Shown piece by piece: positions 7,879 through 16,198 of a DNA stretch of 64,000 nucleotides. The position numbers and the translations under genes were made by a program. Source of the DNA: Sorangium cellulosum (GTDB lineage: Bacteria > Myxococcota_A > Polyangia > Polyangiales > Polyangiaceae); assembly GCF_002950945.1 (NCBI RefSeq), contig NZ_CP012673.1, positions 5,889,001-5,953,000 of the forward strand. The letters are read 5' to 3'. A model generated the notes under the pieces. The model had not been told where the DNA came from. It was given only the letters and a program-made list of their open reading frames with translations, and made no database searches. Position 1 is the first letter of the stretch; the number at the start of each line of letters is the position of its first letter.

Positions 7879-8844
7879 TCAGGCCTTGAACGAGTCGTAA
7901 CGTCCGGCGCGCGGCGCGACGCGCGCCTCCAGCGCGGCGCGCTCGGCGGGCGGCATGGGGAAGGGGAGCGACCGCGCGCCGAGGTTCTCGCGCACCTCGG
8001 CGATGGACGAGCAGCCGATGATCACCGTGTCGGCGTGGCTCGCCGCGTAACGTATGAGCTCGGCCGGGGTGGCGGCGCGGTCCTGGAGCAGGCGGCCCGC
8101 GGCCATGATCTTCATGCCGATGACGCCGACGCCGCGCTGGCGCGCCTCCTGCACCACGGTCGTGAGGAAGGGGAGCCGCGCCGGATCGGCCGGGTTGATC
8201 GCACAAAGCACGGTGTCGACCGGATAACGCCGCATCGCCTCGACGAGGATCTCCGGGTCGTGGTGGCCGGTGATGCCCACGTGGCGCACGCGGCCGTCCG
8301 CCCTGGCCTGCTCCACGGCCTCGATCGCGCCCCCCTTGCCGAACACGGCGTCGAGCTCGTCGCGCTCGCGCAGGTCGTGCAGCTGCCAGAGATCGAGGTG
8401 ATCTGTCCCGAGCCGGCGCAGGCTGTCGTCGAGCAGCCGGAGGGCGCCGTCGCGGTCGCGCGCGTGCGTCTTGGAGGCGAGGAAGACCTGCTCGCGCGCC
8501 TTCGGGCCGGCCGCGCGGAACGCCTCGCCATAGTAGTCCTGGCTCTGCTGGTACGCAGGCGCGGTATCGCAATAACGGACCCCGAGGCGCAACGCCTCCA
8601 GGATCACCGGCACCGCCTCGCGGGGACGGCCGGTCGTCCGGAGGATGCCCTCGCCGCCGAGCGACACCGCCTCCACCAGCGCGCCCGTCCGCCCGAGCGT
8701 GCGCCCCGGCGGCGCCGCGACGCCGCGGGCGCCCTGAGGAGGCGCCGCCGCCGGCGCGCCCCCGACAGCCCCGCCCCCGGCCGCCGCCCCCAGCACACCA
8801 CGTCGGCCCGCGTCGGCCCCATCCCTCTCGACCGGCTCGCTCAT
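7879..8844 (-). CDS. Aldo/keto reductase family oxidoreductase with possible Tat signal
   Basis: A 321-aa member of the aldo/keto reductase superfamily, NADPH-dependent carbonyl reductases with a TIM barrel. The catalytic tetrad is recognisable: Asp in RYCDTAPAY, Tyr in QDYYGEAF, Lys in FLASKTH and His in LWQLHDL. The cofactor end has IIGCSSIAEVREN. The N-terminus contains GRRGVLGAAAGGGAVGG, a twin-Arg followed by a small-residue hydrophobic stretch, so export by Tat is possible but the motif is imperfect. ATG 8844 has weak ribosome-binding support. The gene converges with the FGE-like gene, with 34 nt between stops. Confidence 0.85.
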   Translation of the reverse strand: MSEPVERDGADAGRRGVLGAAAGGGAVGGAPAAAPPQGARGVAAPPGRTLGRTGALVEAVSLGGEGILRTTGRPREAVPVILEALRLGVRYCDTAPAYQQSQDYYGEAFRAAGPKAREQVFLASKTHARDRDGALRLLDDSLRRLGTDHLDLWQLHDLRERDELDAVFGKGGAIEAVEQARADGRVRHVGITGHHDPEILVEAMRRYPVDTVLCAINPADPARLPFLTTVVQEARQRGVGVIGMKIMAAGRLLQDRAATPAELIRYAASHADTVIIGCSSIAEVRENLGARSLPFPMPPAERAALEARVAPRAGRYDSFKA

Positions 8845-9313
8845 GTGTCCTCCAGGACCGGCACTCTACCAAGCGCCCCCCGGCGCGTAAACGTGGCGAA
8901 ACTCCACACGCCCACATTCGCTCACATCATCTCGCCTGTGCTCCCTTCGTGGTCAATCGCCGCACCCTGGCTCCGACGCCGCCCATGTCGAGCGCCCGGC
9001 GCGAAGCTGCGGTGACGGAGGCGGACGGTTATGGCCCGAGTCGATCGGCGCATGCACCGATTCGCGCGCTGCGCTCGCGGATGCACACTGCGCGCGGCAG
9101 GAAAGGCCCCCTCGCTGGTCCTCGCGGCGAGATGTTGGAATCCCGAGCCGCGCAGATCGAGAGAATGTCGCTTCGGCGACGCCGCGCGGGCCTCGGCGCG
9201 CGCTCGGAGCGGCAGTGTCTGCACACGAGCGCTGAGGCACACAGCCTGCTCTTCGATGAGCCGCAGATAGGCCGGGCCATCCGGCCATCGTGGGATATTG
9301 AGGAGGACAACAC
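8845..9313. other. Gap upstream of the Gly/Pro repeat gene
   Basis: About 470 bp between divergent genes. Frames open here on both strands are shadows with Arg/Ser-rich translation. I see no RNA gene, terminator or convincing promoter. The only clear signal is the GAGGAGGA ribosome-binding site at the right end (about 9299-9306). Confidence 0.5.
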
Positions 9314-10195
9314 ATGATCTCGATTCATGGCAAGGTGGTGGGGCTCGCGATGGTGATGGCGGCGCTGGGCACCGGGTGCGCCGTCTCGGCGGACGACGCG
9401 GCGCTCGACGACGCCGAGATGCTCGACGAGGCCGCGGCCGCGCTCGAGGGCGAGGAGGAGACGAGGGGCGGGTTCGCGGACCCGAGCAAGGGGCCGTTCG
9501 GCCCGAGCAAGGGGCCGTTCGGCCCGAGCAAGGGGCCGTTCGGGCAGCAGGCGCCGCTCGGCGTCGGCCAGCTGCCCACCGATCAGGTCGGGCAGCTGCC
9601 GCTCGGCCCGGGAGCGCAGGGACCGATCGGCCAGGAGTCGCCGATTGGTCAGGTGGGCAAGGGGCCGATTGACCAGGTCGGCAAAGGCCCGCTCGGTCCG
9701 GTCGGCCAGACGCCGATCGGCCAGGTGGGCAAGGGGCCGATGGGCCCGGTGGGGCAGGGGCCCGTCGGTCAGGGGCCCGTCGGCCAGGGGCCGATGGGCC
9801 CGGTGGGGCAGGGGCCCGTCGGCCAGGGGCCCTTCGGCGTGCCGGGCGTGGGCGGCGTTCCGGGCCTCGGCTTCGGCGCGCCGGGCCTCGGCTTCGGCGG
9901 GGCAGGCTTCGGCGTGGGCTCGCGCTTCGGGTTCTTGCCTCCGGCGTTCATCTCGACGTGCGTCAACGCCACGACCACCATCATTCCCGGCTGCTTCCCT
10001 CCGTGCCCGCCCCCCTGCTTTCCGTGCCCGCCCCCCTGCCCTCCGTGCCGTCCTCCCTGCTTCCCGCACCCTCACTTCACCGGGTTCACGGGTCATCCTG
10101 GGTTCGGCTGGGGCGGGCCCTCGAGCTGCGGCGGGTCCTCGAACTGGGTCGGGCCCTCGAGCTGCGGCGGGTCCTCGGGCTGCGGCAGCTGCTAG
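9314..10195 (+). CDS. Gly/Pro pentapeptide-repeat lipoprotein with Cys/Pro-rich C-terminus
   Basis: A 293-aa exported protein with no family I recognise. Signal peptide with lipobox (MAALGTGCAVS), then an acidic stretch (residues 24-50). Next come three exact GPSKGPF-type units, and then about 100 residues of GPVGQ/GPMGP/VGKGP units that resemble elastin or collagen low-complexity sequence but do not keep strict Gly-X-Y phase. A Gly/Phe segment (GLGFGAPGLGFGG) follows. The C-terminus has a Pro/Cys block (PPCPPPCFPCPPPCPPC) and PSSCGGSS repeats. The design suggests an extended, disulfide-cross-linked surface or matrix protein. A strong GAGGAGGA ribosome-binding site precedes ATG 9314. It is flanked by unrelated genes, so the role is unknown. 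Confidence 0.8.
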   Translation: MISIHGKVVGLAMVMAALGTGCAVSADDAALDDAEMLDEAAAALEGEEETRGGFADPSKGPFGPSKGPFGPSKGPFGQQAPLGVGQLPTDQVGQLPLGPGAQGPIGQESPIGQVGKGPIDQVGKGPLGPVGQTPIGQVGKGPMGPVGQGPVGQGPVGQGPMGPVGQGPVGQGPFGVPGVGGVPGLGFGAPGLGFGGAGFGVGSRFGFLPPAFISTCVNATTTIIPGCFPPCPPPCFPCPPPCPPCRPPCFPHPHFTGFTGHPGFGWGGPSSCGGSSNWVGPSSCGGSSGCGSC

Positions 10196-10358
10196 CGGGT
10201 CTGGCTAGCTAGTTTCGCGTGTCAGAAATCCCGCCAGGAAATCCCGGGAGAGCCCGCACAACTCCAGTCATGGGGTTCTTCACACAACAGGAAGAACTGC
10301 GTGTTCGCGGGCTCCACGCCGGGCGCGACGATCAAGCGCAGGGCAGCAGCCGTAACGA

Positions 10359-11626
10359 TCAGAAGTCGTGACGGAGGCTCACGCCGGGCGCGATCATCAG
10401 CACGGCGTCGCCCATCACGGCGTCGGGCTGGTAGGTGCCTACCCCGTCGCTCGACGCCGGGATCGCGATCGACGGATCCCACCTCGGCTGATCGAGCGCG
10501 ATGAGAATCAGCATCTTGAGCCCGACCGAAACCTCGAAGTGCTCGGCGAGGCGGGCGCCGAGGCGCGCCTCGGGGGCCACGTAGAGGTACGCGGCGGATG
10601 AGAAGGACGCGGCGGGCGCGGTGTTGAACCACTCCCCCGCCGTCGTCCTGAACCTGCCCGTGCGCTCGTCGCGCATCTGGCCGATGAGCGCCCCGGCGCC
10701 GAGGCGGAACAGCAGGGGAAAGCGCTGTTCCACGTGGTACCCGACGGTCACGCCGGCCAGGATGCCGCCCAGGCGGAGCGCGTCGCTCGCCGTGCCGCCG
10801 AGCGGATCCCGATACCCCACCGGCCCGAGCACCGCCGAGCGCTCCTCGATCTGCTGCGTCGCGAGGAGCGCGCCGAGCTCTACGCCGAAGCCGAACCCCG
10901 AGCCGAGCTCGCAAGTGCCGCTGAGGAAGGCCGCGCCGCCGAGGACGAGCGAGGGCGAGCAGCCCCCAGCGCAGCGGGTGACGTCGCCCCCGAGCGTCGG
11001 CGCGATCAGGGACGACGCGCTCGCGTCGAGCCCCCGGCCCTTACTTGCACGTTCATCGTGAGCGGCGCGAAGCCCTCTTTCTCGACGCGGACGGTCCGTC
11101 TGCCCGCGCTGACACGCAGCGGCTTTTCCAGCGGGAGCTTGCCCCGCAGGCGATCGTCGACGAACAGCGATGCCCCGGCCGGCGCGTCCCCCGCCACCGC
11201 CAGCGTCCCTACCAGGCCCGATAGCTCCGCCATGTCCGCCGCCACGATGGCCTCCATCTTCGCAGGCAGGCTCGGATACTCGCGGAGCATCTCCTCATAC
11301 TGTTCCAGCGCGTCGTCGTATTGGCCGAGCTGCTTGAGGCACGAGGCGATATACCCCATGCTGTTCCGGTTCTTCTTGAGCCAGAGCGACCTGCGAAACG
11401 CCTCCAGCGCCTCGCGATACTCCTGCTTGTCGAAGTGCGCGACTCCCGCCTCGAAGTGGGCGCGCGCTTCGGCCTCGTCGCCGGAGACAGCCGGCTGCGG
11501 TGCTTTGTCCGCCGCCGCAGGCGGCGCCGCCCTCGCGCCGGGGCCGAGCAGTCCCAGCGCGAGGACCCAGCTGGCCAGTGATCTCGAATAGAATGAACGC
11601 ACGCGCTCAGCCCTCCTCCCGGTCAT
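10359..11626 (-). pseudogene. Decayed paralogue of the TPR/PEGA/beta-barrel gene
   Basis: The 5' part (11626 or GTG 11602 down to 11006) encodes a signal peptide, TPR-like repeats (ARAHFEAGVAHFDKQEYREA) and one PEGA module (ASLFVDDRLRGKLPLEKP), then stops. The 3' part, in another frame from about 11040 to 10359, encodes a barrel region nearly matching the C-terminus of the protein at 14182-16050: shared strings include DERTGRFRTTAGEWFNT and GTASDALRLGG. Relative to that paralogue about 200 residues (two PEGA modules and linker) are missing and the junction near 11041 is frameshifted. Both halves keep high third-position GC, so decay is recent or a sequencing error is possible. Confidence 0.75.
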
Positions 11627-11739
11627 CCCGACGCCACGGCACCGTGGCCTCGTCCGTCTCCGCGCTCGTCCGGCCCGAGGCTCCGCGCGCGCTCACGCGC
11701 ACGCCCTGCCCGTCCGCGTCCACCTCTATCTCGATCCAC

Positions 11740-12006
11740 ATGGTGTTGCCCCGCGAGGATGTGCCCGGCGCTCCGCAGCTCGACCCGCTGGAGCAGGTCC
11801 AGGAGGGCGAGCGCTTCGACCTCACCGTGGGGGGACGGCGCGTGCTGCTCGGCCATGCGGTGCGGATGCGCGAAGGTCACCTCCCGGCGGCGGTGAGTCT
11901 CGCTACCGCCGCGAGCCTGCTCGCCCTCCGTTGCTGGATCGAGGCCGATCGCCTCGTGAACGACGCGGGCCGCCTCCTCATCCGCGAGGGCGACGGCACC
12001 GTGTAG
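11740..12006 (+). CDS. Hypothetical protein, uncertain
   Basis: An 88-aa frame with strong G/C third-position bias and natural composition (for example PLEQVQEGERFDLTVGG and EADRLVNDAGRLLIREGDG). No family is recognised. The frame is open further upstream to ATG 11593, but that part is Ser/Arg-rich and would overlap the start of the decayed minus-strand gene. ATG 11740 lacks a ribosome-binding site. The CATG at 11739-11742 is also the start of a 44-codon minus-strand frame of natural composition (MWIEIEVDADGQG), so at most one of the two is likely real. Confidence 0.35.
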   Translation: MVLPREDVPGAPQLDPLEQVQEGERFDLTVGGRRVLLGHAVRMREGHLPAAVSLATAASLLALRCWIEADRLVNDAGRLLIREGDGTV

Positions 12007-12366
12007 GGTGCCGGCGAGCGAGGTGAACACGGCCGCCCGATGTGACGGGTCGGTCACGGCGAGCTCTCCAGGCCCCCGGGGCTTGACAGTTGAATGTTCG
12101 GGGCGGAGCCCCGAGGGCAAAGGCCAGGGCCGCCCGCGCGAAGCCGGCGCGAAGCGGCGAAGAAGTCCGGCCAGCCCTGGCCGGACTCCCGGCGGGCGGA
12201 GGTGGGTCGCGCTCACGCCGGCGCCTCGGCCGCTGGCGGCGCGCGTCCCGGGGAGGCGAGGCGCACGGCGTGGTCCGCGAAATCGCACCCGGATCGCCGC
12301 GAAAAATCTCTGGCCTCCGCGGGCGTTGCGACGCCGTACGCAATCCCTTAGAGTGGCTCTAACGCT
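12007..12366. other. Gap upstream of the Ser/Thr kinase, with a palindrome
   Basis: About 360 bp. It holds a perfect 10-bp inverted repeat, GTCCGGCCAG and CTGGCCGGAC with a 2-nt centre (12165-12186). A TTGACA hexamer lies at 12083-12088 but has no convincing -10 at the right distance. The palindrome may be an operator or a hairpin without a T tract. Confidence 0.5.
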
Positions 12367-14163
12367 GTGATCGGCACGATCATCGACGGCAAATATCAGA
12401 TACGCAAGCTGCTCGGGGAGGGCGCCATGGGCTCGGTCTATGAGGCCGAGCACACGGGGACCGGCCGCCGCTGCGCCGTCAAGGTGATCAGCTCGGCCGA
12501 CCTCACCCGCGACCCGAAGGTGGTGAGCCGCTTCCAGCGCGAGGCGCGCGCGGCAGGCGCCATCGACACGCAGCACATCACCCAGGTGCTCGACGCCGGC
12601 GTCGATCGCGCGTCGAGCCTGCCTTTCCTGGCGATGGAGTACCTCGCGGGCGAGGACGTCCACCAGCTCATCAAGCGCGTCGGGCCGCTCGCGCCCGACC
12701 TCGCGCTGCGCATCGTCGCGCAGTCGTGCCTCGGGCTCCAGAAGGCGCACGAGGCGAGCGTCGTGCACCGCGACATCAAGCCGCACAACCTGTTCCTCGC
12801 GCGGCGCGACGCCGGCGAGATCCTCGTCAAGCTGCTCGATTTCGGCATCGCCAAGGTGAAGATGGACCGGGCGAACGAGACCGAGGGCGCCGACCTCACG
12901 CGCACCGGGAACCTCATCGGCTCACCGCTCTACATGTCGCCCGAGCAGGCGCGCGGCCAGAAGGAGATCGATTACCGCACCGACATCTGGTCGCTCGGCG
13001 CGGTGCTGTACCAGGCGCTCACCGGGCGGACCCCGTACCATCACATCACCGCGCTCGGCGAGCTCATCATCTCGATCTGCTCGGAGCCCCCGCCGCCCGT
13101 GCAGGAGTTCGCGCCGTGGGTGCCGCCCGAGGTCGCGGCCATCGTCCACCGGTGCCTGCAGCAGCCCGCAGGGCAGCGCTACCAGAGCGCGCAGGAGATG
13201 TTCGGCGCCATCAGGCCGCTGCTGCCGTACGGCTGGGGCATCCACGAGAGCATGCTCGTGCCGCTGACGGAGAACATGCTCAGGCAGTCCGCGCCGCGGC
13301 TCTCGATCAACGTCCCGCCCGCGAACCAGGGCGGGCCGCACGTCGCCTACGCGGCCTCGCCCGCGAACCAGAGCGGCGGGTACCCGGCGATCCCGCCCGC
13401 GAACCAGAGCGGCGGATACCCGGCGATCCCGCCCGCGAACCAGAGCGGCGGCGGGTACCCGTCGGTCGCGCCGCCCGCGAACCAGGGCGGCGGCGGGTAC
13501 CCGTCGGTCGCGCCGCCCGCGAACCAGAGCGGGCCGTACGGCGCGGTCGTGCCGGCCGGGAACCACGCCGGCGCCGCGACGACCGGGGCGCTCACGCAGT
13601 CGCAGCGCGGCACGTCGCCCGGCGCGTCGCGGGCGCCGGTCGTGGCCGGCGCTGCGCTGCTCGCCGCGGGCATCGCGGCGGGCGTGTACTTCATCAGCCG
13701 GCCGTCGCCCGAGCCCGCCGCGCCGCCGCCGGCGGCGGCCGAGGCGCTCCCGCCCCCGGCGGCCACCCCGACGCCGACCGCGCCGCCGCCGGCCGCGCCG
13801 GCGGTGACCCCGAGCTTCGTCGCGGCCGTCGAGCCGCAGCCCAAGCGCGTGCAGGTGGTCATCCTGCCCGTGGACGCCTCGGTCGAGGTCGAAGGTCAGC
13901 GCGCGACGACGCGCAACGGCATCCTCGACATCACCGGACCGCCCGGGAGCAGGCACAGGGTGCGCGTCTTCAAGGGCGCGGCGGAGGAGCTGGCCGAGGT
14001 GATCGTGACCGACACCGGCGCGTGGCCGCCCAAGGTCGAGCTCGCGCCGAGGCCGGCGAAGGGCGCTCCGGCGCCTCCGGCGAAGAGCGCTCCCGCCGCG
14101 CCGCCGCCGGCGCCCACGACCCCCAAGGGGATCATCGACAACACCGACGAGTTCGGAAAGTAG
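12367..14163 (+). CDS. Transmembrane Ser/Thr protein kinase with PEGA-like C-terminus
   Basis: A 598-aa eukaryotic-type (PknB-like) kinase. Start is GTG 12367. The kinase domain (1-290) has the glycine loop GEGAMGSVY, catalytic Lys in CAVKVIS, HRDIKPHNLF, DFGIAKVK and SPEQARG. A linker (about 315-400) repeats PPANQSGGYP-type units. One transmembrane segment (VVAGAALLAAGIAAGVYFI) follows, then a Pro/Ala linker and a PEGA-like module (VVILPVDASVEVEG). The kinase is thus cytoplasmic and the tail periplasmic. The next gene starts 18 nt after the stop and also carries PEGA modules, so the two are probably co-transcribed and may act together. Activity is well supported by intact motifs. Confidence 0.92.
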   Translation: MIGTIIDGKYQIRKLLGEGAMGSVYEAEHTGTGRRCAVKVISSADLTRDPKVVSRFQREARAAGAIDTQHITQVLDAGVDRASSLPFLAMEYLAGEDVHQLIKRVGPLAPDLALRIVAQSCLGLQKAHEASVVHRDIKPHNLFLARRDAGEILVKLLDFGIAKVKMDRANETEGADLTRTGNLIGSPLYMSPEQARGQKEIDYRTDIWSLGAVLYQALTGRTPYHHITALGELIISICSEPPPPVQEFAPWVPPEVAAIVHRCLQQPAGQRYQSAQEMFGAIRPLLPYGWGIHESMLVPLTENMLRQSAPRLSINVPPANQGGPHVAYAASPANQSGGYPAIPPANQSGGYPAIPPANQSGGGYPSVAPPANQGGGGYPSVAPPANQSGPYGAVVPAGNHAGAATTGALTQSQRGTSPGASRAPVVAGAALLAAGIAAGVYFISRPSPEPAAPPPAAAEALPPPAATPTPTAPPPAAPAVTPSFVAAVEPQPKRVQVVILPVDASVEVEGQRATTRNGILDITGPPGSRHRVRVFKGAAEELAEVIVTDTGAWPPKVELAPRPAKGAPAPPAKSAPAAPPPAPTTPKGIIDNTDEFGK

Positions 14164-14181
14164 AAGAACAGGCTGAGTACG

Positions 14182-16050
14182 GTGCTCGATCCGATGGATC
14201 TGCGTTCGGGGCGCGGCGGCCCTTGCCCTCTCTCCCTCGCGCGACGCTCCCGGGCGTCGCGGCGCCTCCGCGCGCTCTCGGCCGCGCTCGCGCTGTCGGT
14301 CGCCGCGGGGCCGGCGCTCGCGCAGCCGGCGCCGGCCGGCGCGGAGGCCGCCGCGACACCGGGCGCGGAGGCCGCCGCGACACCCGGCGTGGAGGTCGCC
14401 GCGCCGGCCGAGGAGGCGCCGATCTCCGAGGCGGTCCGGCAAGAGGCGCGGCTCCACTTCGAGAAGGGCATCGCCCTCCTGCGCGAGGAGGCCTGGGGCC
14501 CCGCGCTCGCCGAGTTCCTCCTGTCGCGCAAGCTCTACCCGACGCGCGCGGCCACGAACAACGCCGGGATCGCGCTGCGCAAGCTCCAGCGGTACGACGA
14601 GGCGCTCGACATGTTCGAGACCTTCCTGCGCGACTTCACGATGTCGGCCCCCGAGCGCGCGGCCGCGCAGCGCGAGATCGCCGAGCTGCGCGCGCTGGTG
14701 GGGACGCTCGACATCACGAACGCCGAGCCCGGGGCGTCCATCGTGGTGAGCGGCGAGGACCGCGGGCAGTTCCCGCCCGTCAAGCCGATCCGCGTCGCCG
14801 CGGGCCCACACGTGGTCCGCGTCTTCAAGGAGGGCTACGAGCCGGTGGAGGCGCGCGTCGACGTCGCCGGGGGCCAGACGGTCACGGTGAACGCGAAGCT
14901 CCGCAGGCTGGTCCGCTCCGGCCGGCTGCGCGTGGTGGAGCGGGCCGGCAAGACGGTCGACGTGCTCGTGGACAACGTGGTCGTGGGGCAGACGCCGTGG
15001 ATCGGCACGCTGTCGGTCGGCGATCACATGGTGGCGCTGCGCGGCGAGGGGAAGCTCGGGACGCAGCCGACGGCGGCGCCCGTGAAGCCGCAGGAGCTCA
15101 CCACGCTGTCGCTGCTCGCCGAGGACCTCGACGCGTCGCTGCGGGTCGATCCCACGCCGCCCGGCGCGAGCGTCTGGATCAACGCGGTCAACGTGGGCAA
15201 CGGCGTCTGGCTCGGCCGGCTCAAGGCCGGCGCGCACCGGGTCGAGGTGAAGGCCGACGGGTTCGTCCCCGTGACGCGCACGGTGACGCTCCAGAAGGGC
15301 CAGCGCCAGACGCTCGACGTGGCGCTGGAGCGCGACGAGGACGCGGAGATCTGGCGCAAGCCGCCGAAGATCACGCTCGACGCGAGCGCGTCGTTCCTCT
15401 TCTCGCCGACGCTCGGCGGCGCGATCGCGAGCGGCTGCGACGCGGGCTGCTCGAGCTCGTTCGGGCTCGGCGCGCTCGCGATGATCCACGGCGGCTACGA
15501 GCTCGGCTCGGGGATCGGCGTCGGGCTCGAGCTCGGCGCGCTCTTCGCGACGCAGCACATCGAGGAGCGCTCGGCGGAGCTCAGGCCGGTGGGTTATCAG
15601 GATCCGCTCCGCGGCACGGCGAGTGACGCGCTCCGCCTGGGCGGCTTCCTGGCCGGCGCGACGTTCGGGCACCACTTCGGCGAGGACTTCCCGGTGCTGT
15701 TCCGGCTCGGCGCCGGGGTGCTCGTGGGCCAGGTCCGCGACGAGCGCACGGGCAGGTTCAGGACGACCGCTGGGGAGTGGTTCAACACCACGCCCGTGGC
15801 CGATTTCGCGTCGGCGACGTACTTCTACGTGGATCCGGAGACGCGGATCGGCCTGCGGCTCGGGGAGCGCTGGGAGGTGTCCGGGAGCCTGAAGCTGCTC
15901 CTGCTGATCGGCCTCAACAAGCCGACGTGGGACAGGACGATCCAGCTCGCGGCGGAGACCGACGGGATCGGCACCTACCCGCAGGAGCCGCTCATGGGCG
16001 ACTTCGTGCTGATGATCGCGCCCGGCGCGAGCCTGCGGTACCAGTTCTGA
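14182..16050 (+). CDS. Exported TPR/PEGA protein with C-terminal beta-barrel-like domain
   Basis: A 622-aa protein from GTG 14182 (ATG 14194 also possible). Order: signal peptide (LSAALALSVAAGPALAQ), TPR-like helices (residues 85-165), three PEGA modules (near 175-240, 250-300, 320-380), and a C-terminal domain of about 220 residues with alternating hydrophobic strands ending in SLRYQF, a terminal aromatic typical of outer-membrane barrels. PEGA modules are surface-associated repeats often linked to Ser/Thr kinases in myxobacteria and planctomycetes. It follows the kinase gene closely. A decayed copy lies at 10359-11626. Likely role: outer-membrane or periplasmic partner of the kinase; this is inference from operon context. 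Confidence 0.75.
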   Translation: MLDPMDLRSGRGGPCPLSLARRSRASRRLRALSAALALSVAAGPALAQPAPAGAEAAATPGAEAAATPGVEVAAPAEEAPISEAVRQEARLHFEKGIALLREEAWGPALAEFLLSRKLYPTRAATNNAGIALRKLQRYDEALDMFETFLRDFTMSAPERAAAQREIAELRALVGTLDITNAEPGASIVVSGEDRGQFPPVKPIRVAAGPHVVRVFKEGYEPVEARVDVAGGQTVTVNAKLRRLVRSGRLRVVERAGKTVDVLVDNVVVGQTPWIGTLSVGDHMVALRGEGKLGTQPTAAPVKPQELTTLSLLAEDLDASLRVDPTPPGASVWINAVNVGNGVWLGRLKAGAHRVEVKADGFVPVTRTVTLQKGQRQTLDVALERDEDAEIWRKPPKITLDASASFLFSPTLGGAIASGCDAGCSSSFGLGALAMIHGGYELGSGIGVGLELGALFATQHIEERSAELRPVGYQDPLRGTASDALRLGGFLAGATFGHHFGEDFPVLFRLGAGVLVGQVRDERTGRFRTTAGEWFNTTPVADFASATYFYVDPETRIGLRLGERWEVSGSLKLLLLIGLNKPTWDRTIQLAAETDGIGTYPQEPLMGDFVLMIAPGASLRYQF

Positions 16051-16113
16051 GGATCGCGCCCGGCGCGAGCCTGCGGTACCAGTTCTGAGGATCGCGCCCG
16101 GCGCGCGCCTGCG
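16014..16113. repeat. 38-bp tandem duplication across a stop codon
   Basis: The last codons of the TPR/PEGA gene, including TGA, are repeated exactly: unit 1 is 16014-16051, unit 2 is 16052-16089, and a third partial unit with one change runs 16090-16113. Each unit begins GATCGCGCCCGGCGCGAGCC. The duplication leaves the encoded protein intact because unit 1 carries the stop. Confidence 0.9.
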
Positions 16114-16198
16114 ACACCGGCGCTGACCCGCCGGCCCGCGCCACGCGGCGCAAGCCGGGGCGAGGCCTGGAGGAACGTCCGGGCGCGGGCCGGGGCGG

